Shown here: positions 16,335 to 19,785 of the stretch, in pieces
Layout of the letters: each line of letters begins with the position of its first letter
How positions within the stretch are numbered: the first letter of the stretch is position 1
NCBI GenBank assembly: GCA_001931905.2
Contig: MSJI02000691.1
Span: forward strand, 1 to 19,785
Length of the DNA stretch: 19,785 nt
Direction of reading: 5' to 3'
From: Cladosporium sp. IMV 00045
Lineage: Eukaryota; Ascomycota; Dothideomycetes; Cladosporiales; Cladosporiaceae
The notes under the pieces: model-generated
What the model saw: the letters and a program-made list of their open reading frames with translations, nothing else
The model's database searches: none
What the model was told of the DNA's origin: nothing
Translations under genes and position numbers: made by a program

Positions 16335-19300
16335 TTACTTCCTCGCCGCACTCAACGGCGCCAACTTGGCCCCATTCCCCTTGCCAGCAGGACCAGGACT
16401 CTGCGCCCTACTGGGCGCCGCACTAGGCGCCGCCGAGCGATTATGCGTCATATGCGCTTTCACGAGGTGACCCGCAGCAAGCGCAGAGCAGAGAGAGAGT
16501 TCGCCAGCGAGCACGCCCGCGGCGACGATCTTGGCGAGTTGCTGCGAGTTGGCGCCGGGGGTGGTGGGGTGGGCGCCGCGGACGCCGAGCATTTCGAGCA
16601 TGGCGGCTTGGGGCTCGAGGATGGTGCCGCCGCCGATGGTGCCGACTTCGATGGAGGGCATGGAGACGGAGATTTGGAGGTTGCCGTTCAGACTGGGAGG
16701 GATTTGTTAGTTACTTGTTCGAAATACTTGTGAAAAAATGTGGGGAGATGGTGACTACTTACTTTCTCATGACGGTGATGCAGTTGGAGCTCTCGACGTT
16801 CTGGGCGGGGTCCTGGCCGGTGGCGAGGTAGATGGCGGTGACGATGTTGGCGGCGTGGGCGTTGAAACCTCCAATGCTGCCGGCCATGGCGGAGCCGATG
16901 AGGTTCTTGCTGATGTTGAGCTCGACGAGGGCGTTGACGTCGCTCTTCAGGACGGACTTGACCACTTCGCCGGGGATGATGGCCTCGGCGACGACGCTCT
17001 TGCCGCGCCCGTCGATCCAGTTGATCGCGGCGGGCTTCTTGTCGGTGCAGTAGTTGCCGGAGACGGTGATGATGGCCATGTCCTCGAAGCCGGACTCGTT
17101 GGACATGACGCTCAGGGCGTGCTCGACGCCCTTGGAGATCATGTTCATGCCCATGGCGTCGCCGGTGGTGGTCTTGAAGCGGATGTAGACGTAAGTGCCG
17201 GCGATGGTGCTCTTGATCTCCTGGAGACGGGCGAAGCGAGAAGTAGAGTTGAAAGCATCCTTCATGACCTTCTGGCCATCGGCGCTGTCGAGCCACAGCT
17301 TGGCGGCAGCAGCGCGAGCGAGAGTTTCGAAACCGACACAAGGACCACGGGTCATACCATCGCCAGTGAGGACAGTGACAGCTCCGCCGCCGGCGTTGAT
17401 TGCCTTGCAGCCACGGGAAACACTAGCGACGAGGACACCCTCGGTGGTAGTCATGGGGAGGAAGTAGCTGCGGCCGTCGATAGTAAGCGGGCCAGCAACA
17501 CCAATAGGCAGAGGAGTGTAACCAATGACGTTCTCGCAGCAAGCGCCGTAGACGCGGTCGTAGTCCATGTACTTGTAGGGCAGAAGAGACTTCTCGAGGT
17601 TGGCAGTGAGCTCCTTGGTAGCAGGAGTGCGAGCGATGACCGAACGGCGGACCTTGACAGCGCGGACCTTGTCGCCGAGAGTCTTCTCCAGAGCGTAACC
17701 GGGAATCTTGCCACGAAGGGAGAGATCGACGAGTTCGTTGTCGGTGAGCTGAGCTGCCTTGCCTTCCTTGACGATGGCCTCGCACTCTTCCTTGCTGCGG
17801 TTGACGGAGCCATTGGGCTTCTCGTCAAGCGGGCTGAGTTCCTCAAAGACTCTGTCTTCGGGATTCTTAACGATAGGCGCAACGGCGTGGCCGTTAGAAG
17901 CGGGCTTGTTAAGGGTGGGAGTGGTCGCAGAGCTGTCGGTCTCGGTACCCCTGATGCTCCACCTGGCAGCGTTGAACAGGTAGCCGTTCAACACCAAGCT
18001 CATAACGAGGGCGATGATGATCCACTTGCTGAGCACAGGGTCTTCGAAGCTCTTCAGAATGCTCTCGACAACTCTACCGCCAACAGCGGAGAAGACACCA
18101 TCGGAGTAGTCAACCTCAAACATAGACCAGTCTGATTTCTCGGTGGGAGAGTAGTGCACAGAGGGGTATTGGAGCTCGTACTTGACAGGGTTGAAGACAG
18201 TGATAGAGAGGGTCTTATCGTGAGCCTTGGCCTGCGCAGAGAGGTGGTCGAGAGCGCTGCCGGCAACCTTGAAAGGATCCATGGGCAGCTGGCTCATGAC
18301 GTTGGAAAGGCCGGAGGGAGCGACAGATGAGTTGGCAGCACCACGGAAAGGCATGGTGCAGAGGTTGAGCACGTTGATCAGGAGGAACCCAGTGACCATC
18401 AACACCTTGAAACGGGGGATGCTGCTGTCCTTGGCCTTGCGGCCGAAGATGCTGAGATCGCTGCTGATGACATCGTCTCTGGGCCAGTCATTGCTGCTGG
18501 CGACGTTCTCGGCAACACGCTTGCTGACACCGTCCTCCTCGAGAGCCTTGCGGGTGGCGACGTGGCGCTTGATCCTGGTGATCTCGAGCTTGATGGTGAG
18601 GATGGCAGTGTAGAAGGTGAAGAGCATGATGCAGTCGAAGAAGAGAGTCCAGGCGGCGAGGAAGCAGAATTGGCGCAGGCCACCCTGGATGCCGGAAGCA
18701 GCACCAATGCAGAGGATAGCAATCTCAACAGCGTAGTCGCGGACAATCTCGAAACCACGCTCGTGGACAGCAGACTGAACGGCGCTCTGGATGGTGAGGG
18801 GAGCCTCGCCATTGTTTGGGCTAGGGCTGCCAGGAGGAGAAGAGCGCCTGCCCTGGATGGCAGCAGAGAGCACTGCCTGGGTGAGAATGATGGGCTTCTC
18901 AAAGCCAACAGTGACAACCAAGAAAGGAAGGCCTTCGGAGAGGAGGACGACGTTCACGGGCACACCCATCTTCATGGTGACCATCAAGCCGAAGAGGAAG
19001 GCCATGGCGGAAGAGAACAAGACGCTGGTGGCGAGCCAGAAGTTGGAGCCGAGCTTGCGCATGCTGGTGAAGAGGGAGATGAAAGTCAGGTACATGGAGA
19101 TGTAACCGAGGGACATGATGACAATGTCGAGCGTCTCCGCGTTCTTGATGAGGTCGAGGAAGGCGGACCACGAGTTCTTGGCCCAGTCGACGAGGTTGCC
19201 CGAGCTGCCGGCGACCTTTGACGACTTCATGAGCCACATCTTCCGCTCCGGCTCGTCGTCGCTGCCATCGTCCTGCGCGGAAACGTCGACGATCGCAGGG

Positions 19301-19785
19301 ATCTCCTTGACGGCCTCGAGGAACTGCGCGGTCTCGCTGTATGGCATGGAGAAAGCCAGAGTCGCATCGGAAGAGATGGGGGAGAGGATGTTCTCGGAGG
19401 AGGGCATGACTTCAGCCGAGCAGTCCTTGGGGACAGGGACGGTCTGAAGCAGCGCGTTCGGGGAGACATTGGCGCCCACGTCGGGGAAGGCCAGAGTCAC
19501 GAGCGCAATGTCCTCACGCAGCTGCTCGGCCATGCGAGGCTGCGCGCCAGTCTCCTCCACCTGCCATTTCCACGCGGTTTGTTCGCCGAATTGTAGCCTC
19601 CTGCTGCCAGCGCTGAGCGCATTGAAGTCGACCTTGCCGACACCACCGACGGCGGCGGGTTGGAAGAAGCCAGTCTCGAGCAGGCTGATGTAGGTGGTGC
19701 TGGCGAGGATGGCGAAGAAGGAGAGGGTGTAGACGGGGTGGGTGCAGGCCTTGTGGGAGACGGACTGCAGGTAAGGGGTGATTTG
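16335..19785 (-). CDS. HMG-CoA reductase, N-terminus beyond window
   Basis: The model is exons 16763 to the window end and 16335-16692, giving 1126 residues, with the start outside the window. The enzyme reduces HMG-CoA to mevalonate with NADPH in the ER membrane, a committed step of sterol and isoprenoid synthesis. A first membrane segment ([17 protein letters not shown]) is near residue 20. The sterol-sensing membrane domain spans about 215-400 ([14 protein letters not shown] onward), and the last membrane segment is about 588-604. The catalytic domain spans about 690-1095. Catalytic residues are Glu782 ([10 protein letters not shown]), Lys916 ([13 protein letters not shown]), Asp992 (ATGQDPAQN) and His1088 ([11 protein letters not shown]). 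The serine in HNRS (Ser1094) matches the AMPK-phosphorylated serine of the human enzyme. The C-tail is Ala/Pro/Ser-rich. Judging from the family, only a few tens of residues are missing. Confidence 0.97.
16693..16762 (-). other. Intron of the HMG-CoA reductase gene
   Basis: 70 bp with donor GTAAGT, branch TAACTAAC and acceptor CTCCCAG. The split codon AA|T gives Asn, and the join reads [17 protein letters not shown], as expected in the catalytic domain. The last exon carries the catalytic histidine. Confidence 0.95.

Noticed and set aside
16738..18135. 465-codon plus-strand open frame
   Set aside because: Shadow of the HMG-CoA reductase gene, whose catalytic motifs are all intact on the minus strand.
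12790..19785. Terpenoid or secondary-metabolite cluster around HMG-CoA reductase
   Set aside because: No synthase, P450, or regulator is present in the window, and the reductase looks like the housekeeping enzyme.

Overview
This window is nuclear DNA of a filamentous ascomycete. The evidence is short GT-AG introns of 56-72 bp with CTGAC or TACTAAC branch sites, GC-rich codon third positions, and fungal versions of HMG-CoA reductase, an Fcy-type purine-cytosine permease, a Hos2-type histone deacetylase and an ING/PHD protein. I infer Pezizomycotina, possibly Dothideomycetes. The order is not determined by anything I can read.

Layout from left to right. 1-796: no convincing gene, ending in a TATA-like box. 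797-2491 (+): secreted type-B carboxylesterase. 2672-4183 (-): secreted M28 zinc peptidase, convergent with the esterase. 5124-6767 (-): class I histone deacetylase. 7197-8497 (+): ING-family PHD-finger protein with one intron, divergent from the deacetylase across 429 bp that carry a (GGGA)4GG tract. 9083-10020 (-): unrecognised protein of about 290 residues. Its 5' end is an array of four tiny introns in two homologous pairs, separated by CAG/CAA-repeat exons. 10400-12650: no intact large gene. This stretch holds a perfect 15-bp-arm hairpin, a small signal-peptide-like ORF, and broken, partly inverted copies of coding modules. 12790-14513 (-): purine-cytosine permease in three exons. 14514-16334: gene-free apart from GATA-type sites. 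16335-19785 (-): HMG-CoA reductase, two exons, with its N-terminus beyond the window.

The recognised genes are mostly housekeeping and do not form a biosynthetic cluster. The esterase and peptidase are both exported hydrolases. The deacetylase and the ING protein are both chromatin-acetylation factors and probably share a promoter region. The unusual part is 8.8-12.5 kb. There, CAG-rich exon-intron units have been duplicated in tandem, and modules encoding acidic, KR-containing and RG-rich segments have been duplicated, inverted and frameshifted. Two features I weigh most are the tandemly duplicated intron pairs and the fold-back repeats, whose arms differ mainly at third codon positions.

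Several start codons were set by hand. The longest open frames of the peptidase and the deacetylase begin at TTG and GTG, so the first in-frame ATG (4183 and 6767) is used. Spliced models were chosen because the protein family sequence continues in frame across each junction.
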